Source: Prorocentrum cordatum (Eukaryota > Sar > Dinophyceae > Prorocentrales > Prorocentraceae). Taken from it: DNA of 64,000 bases. Position numbers and translations under genes: made by a program. Location: the NCBI GenBank assembly GCA_963575745.1, contig CAUYUJ010017804.1:284930-348929 (forward strand), read 5' to 3'. Shown one piece after another: positions 60,864 through 64,000 of this stretch (position 1 is its first letter; every line of letters starts with the position of its first letter). The notes beneath the pieces are model-generated. The model was not told the DNA's origin, did not search any database, and was given only the letters and a program-made list of their open reading frames with translations.

Positions 60864-62387
60864 TCATACTATGGTAAACACTGTGCACGGTGTCAATGTA
60901 TAGAGCAAGAGAAAGCACCTGCGACGAGGAAAAAGGACCACAGGGAAACACACACAAACAACGTTCCTCGCAACTTCGACCCCATGGGGAAGGAAGGGCA
61001 GACGAGAACGCACATTTCGTGCGAGGACGTCACAACAAATGACATGCATGAAAGTGTCCTGACACGATGCTTGACAAAAGGGGCAGTCGCGAGTCGGCCC
61101 TCTAAACCGACCCGAGGTGCACCAGGCGTTACTGACAGTTGTAAGGCAAGAGGAGACAAGGAAGGAGGGGGCAACATCAGCAACACGGAGCATGAAACGA
61201 AACGCCTGGTCGACATCGGCCCAGGACGTTTCTGGGCTGAAATGCCGAAGTCTGTCAAACAAAAACTGGTGCGGGGAATATTTCCTACGCCTCAGAAGAG
61301 CCCTCTCAGCTTTATGTTGAAACCTCCGATATCCAAAGACAGGGCCCCTGGGAATCTGACTCATGAAGTCATAGTTCTGCCACATCGAAATCGTGATGCT
61401 GTTCTTCCACCATTCATTCCACGCGCGCGTAATCTGGCACTCGTCTGAGAAGGCGAATTCAGACAAGCGCTTCACGGCCTGGTGGAAGGCACTGGATGTT
61501 GTCGCAGCCCGAAACATGGCAGCACGAGCAGCACATTCGAATTCACGAGCCCCGAGTTTGAAGCCGAGGGGGTCGAGGTTCATAATGAGGTCGGACGGGA
61601 TGGCGATTCTCGGACCATTGGAGAGAAGTTGGAGGGACTGGTTCTCGATGGACTTGGCAAAATCGGAGGGGAAGTAGAACTGGGAGACATGAGACAAGAC
61701 TGAGAGGGCATACATGTTGCATCGGGCGACTGACTTCAGTAAGCCAAGCCCAAGCCCCTGAATGCTCCTTGTACGTTCGATACATGTCGTGGCAGGGGCA
61801 ATCCAGCTCTCTTGTGCGCCACCAGGCCCGACCACGACGCCCAGATACTTGCCGGCACGCTTGAAAATGAAACCTTCCTGCGAGATACAGTGCTGCTGGA
61901 GACGTTGACAGAATTCGGAGTAGGACATGGGATGAATCACAACAATGACGGTCTTGGCTACATTCATATGGAGTCCAGCAGCACGGCCTGCGAGGTCCCA
62001 CGCAGGCAACGCGAGCACTAAAGTGGCGAAGACGTCGGAGCTGGCGATGCCTGTGTCGTCAGCAAAGACTCCCAAAGCGCCTAGCTGCGGGGGCAAGAGG
62101 TACTGCATGTACCGCAGGATCGGGTCGAACCCAAGACAGAACAGCGAACCTGACAGAGGACAGCCTTGCTTGATACCTCGGAGAGCCCAGAACCCAGCCT
62201 CTTGGAGCCCACAGAAGTTGATGCTAACCCACACGCGATGGTAAAGCTTACGCACAGCATCGCCGATAGACGTAGGGACCCCCATGGCTCCCAAGACCCA
62301 CCAGATCTTAGTATGGAGTAAGCTGGGAAACGCGGCTCGAACATCGAAGGAGGCAAACCCCGTCCCCCTAGGACCCATTTGACATTA
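60864..62387 (-). pseudogene. LINE-A reverse transcriptase palm to C-terminus
   Basis: 504 codons from the ATG at 62378, preceded in phase by TAA at 62387-62385 and 51 more open codons (SNSDNKLISRTLNYSF through LTLESWALQW). Residue numbers from the ATG: motif A FASFDVRAAFPS (8-19), motif B RGIKQGCPLSGSLF (67-80), motif C GVFADDTGIAS (103-113), motif D GLHMNVAKT (135-143), motif E GKYLGVVVG (176-184). Three catalytic Asp are present. CPFCQASCQDTFMHVICC (432-449) is the usual C-terminal Cys/His cluster. It copies element RNA into DNA at the nicked target. The ATG is probably internal to the original ORF. Confidence 0.92.
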
Positions 62388-62523
62388 CCATTGGAGAGCC
62401 CAAGATTCCAGGGTCAAAATGTTGTCGTTCATGTTCCGATTTTTGACGAAGCCCCGCTGGGCGCCAATCGCCGTTTCGCAACACAGGTCGGAGAAGGAGT
62501 AATTCAGAGTCCGAGAGATCAAC

Positions 62524-63531
62524 TTATTGTCGCTGTTGGAGAGAGAGAGAGATCGGCCTAGTTACTTCAGGCTTGCGGAAAACCCCAACCGACTGGCCAT
62601 CGTCCTCCACGCCCTTGGCAAAGGAGATCGCTTGGCAGAAATTGAAATCGGTAGAAAGAGCTCCACCCCGAAGAAGCGAAAGACAAAGTGCGTGGAGCAG
62701 TCGAAGGCCTGTGGTTCCTGATTTGGTCCATCCCGAATAAGGAATACCGTCGGGGCCGACTCCAGAATCTCGAACCTTGGAGGCCCTCTCGCAGAACTCG
62801 TCAAAACATATCCCCCATGGAATATGCCCAGGACATTGAACAACATAAAGTCTTAACTGCTCACGTGCATCCGAAGAGCCCTCTTCCAAGCCGTGCACAT
62901 TGCCCCAGTGTTCCGCTAGACGGCCAGCGACGATTTTCGGATCAGAAATATGTTCGCCCGAAGGATCAGCGACGCCGGCGAGGGAAATACGTCGATTAGC
63001 TCCAGACCAGGCCGAAAGATATTCGTGAAGACGCTGCTTGGAAGAAGACTTGGTATTAGGGTGCACGTGCGGGTCTGCGTCGACCTCCGCAATCTTAGCC
63101 TTGACATTGCTAGCCGCGAGCTGGCCCAGCCAGACATAGAAGCCAGACATGTCCTTCCAGACGAGGTCGGTGGCATCAATGAAGCGAGACAAGTAAGGGC
63201 ATGCACGCAGCGCTCTCCGAATTCGAGATGGCGCCCCTGCTTGCATCGCACGATGAGCAGCGAGCGTCCACGAGAGTTTCTCCGGCAACGAGTCCGCCTC
63301 TCTCTGCTCGAGCTCTTCTCGGACAAGCTTGGCAGCGGCACGGGTGACATCTTTAAATTCACGAACAGCAAGAGCAGGATCGGGAGAGAGAGGAGGAACC
63401 ATATCCAGAACTTGTTGAATCGCCCGAGGGAGCACAGGACGACGACAAACCCAGGATGCAATCCGCGGAGTCCCCGAGGCCTGGAAGGGAGAGAGCGAGA
63501 GACAGACAGGAACATGGTCGGAGGGCCACTC
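62524..63531 (-). pseudogene. LINE-A endonuclease end, linker and RT fingers
   Basis: In phase with the endonuclease frame after its TAA: EWPSDHVPVCLSLS (the SDH-PV motif closing the APE domain), then QQVLDMVPPLSPDPALAVRE, a helical linker, DSGVGPDGIPYSGW (RT motif 0) and KPEVTRPISLS (motif 1). It ends at 62524 because the dinucleotide tract inside RPISLS is four bases longer than a reading into SNSDNKLIS would need. So everything upstream and downstream matches the family except this tract length. Confidence 0.9.
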
Positions 63532-63951
63532 TTAGTCGCACACCGCGGCGAGCGTGAGCGAGTTGGCCTGTAGGTCTATCAAGGACGCACTATACATGTT
63601 TGTGTAGATCCTATCTAGGCGTGCCACGGACTGGATAGACCGAACGTTGTCATGGATCTGCGTGCGCCTATGTGCGCATGCAGGCTGGGAAACTTCGGCG
63701 AGGCCAGGGAAAAGGCGAGCGAAATATTTTGAGAGCCCATGATTGTGATAAGTATTCTCCCCACCAATATGCGCCCTCCCCTCACCAAGAGCACAGAAAT
63801 TGAAGTCGCCCAAGACGGAAGAGGTCCCAACAGAGGATGATAGGGCCCTCGACTTGATGAAACGAAGGGTGCGTTGACAAACGGAGATGGGAAGGCTGGG
63901 GTCGAGGTGCGCATTGATGATCTGCACAGTGCCATGCCGCCCTTGCAGCAA
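63532..63951 (-). pseudogene. LINE-A APE-type endonuclease (most of the domain)
   Basis: Metal-dependent nuclease that nicks the insertion site. Visible motifs: VQIINAHLDPS, SSVLGDFNFCALGEG (catalytic Asp-Phe-Asn) and SVARLDRIYTNMYS. The next family motif, SDHVPV, follows four codons after the TAA at 63534-63532, in phase. Upstream, a run of ten G (63967-63976 on the plus strand as C) separates this frame from FSIAFFGGG in another phase, so a further homopolymer shift is possible. The N-terminal QE motif lies beyond the window. Confidence 0.88.
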
Positions 63952-64000
63952 GAGCTCGCGAACTCGCCCCCCCCCCGAAGAACGCGATACTGAAAATGAG

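Larger units (their letters stand above)
60864..64000 (-). mobile_element. LINE-A: non-LTR retrotransposon, 5' end beyond window
   Basis: Minus strand: endonuclease (>64000-63450), linker and RT fingers (to 62524), RT palm, thumb and Cys/His motif (to 60864). All RT and endonuclease key motifs in the window are intact, and only three lesions interrupt the polyprotein: TAA at 63534-63532, a GA-tract length change at 62540-62552, and TAA at 62387-62385. It has no RNase H after RT. This is the youngest-looking element here. Confidence 0.93.

Overview
The window looks like nuclear DNA of a dinoflagellate. Three copies of the dinoflagellate trans-splicing leader (DinoSL) lie in genomic DNA: 22/22 at 13243-13264, 21/22 at 30920-30941 and 20/22 at 256-277. 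The DNA is GC-rich, carries decayed non-LTR retrotransposons of several types, and is dominated by simple repeats (CCT/GGA, GTC, GA, TA), satellites and dispersed repeats. I see no intact recognisable host gene and no rRNA, tRNA or CRISPR locus.

Layout. 0-1.4 kb: CTC microsatellite, DinoSL relict and a possible small inverted-repeat element. 1.5-8.5 kb: three copies of a composite repeat (CR-2); between copies 1 and 2 lie two arrays of a 102-bp satellite, themselves part of a 1.5-1.8 kb tandem duplication. 8.5-12.2 kb: purine/pyrimidine-rich sequence and dispersed repeats CR-1 and CR-4. 12.2-13.3 kb: a probable retrocopy headed by a perfect DinoSL. 13.9-18.3 kb: degenerate retrotransposon LINE-C (endonuclease, RT, two C2H2-like fingers). 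19.2-21.7 kb: short tandem repeats, a MITE-like insertion and a 91-bp array. 22.1-23.3 kb: 3' end of LINE-D. 24.1-30.9 kb: LINE-B, almost full length, from a DinoSL through a zinc-finger/coiled-coil region, endonuclease and RT to RNase H. 31-33.4 kb: TA repeats and unassigned DNA. 33.5-37.4 kb: two head-to-tail copies of a ~1.95-kb unit encoding two unrecognised proteins. 37.9-43.7 kb: minus-strand broken coding pieces, including a P-loop NTPase-like segment and a damaged RanBP2-type zinc finger. 44.1-48.6 kb: a GC-rich higher-order repeat, a coiled-coil fragment and two CR-1 copies. 50.4-54.8 kb: a higher-order satellite with ~98-bp subunits. 55-60.1 kb: fold-back elements of two families. 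60.9-64 kb: LINE-A, the best preserved element, running off the right edge.

Working together. The coding content is mostly retrotransposon enzymes (nick the target, reverse transcribe, sometimes RNase H). The DinoSL relicts show that trans-spliced mRNAs were copied back into the genome; one heads a retrotransposon. Each element has stops, frameshifts or lost catalytic residues, often at homopolymers or microsatellites, so the region is a graveyard and not an active operon-like unit. The unrecognised proteins at 33.5-43.7 kb are the part least explained by known families.
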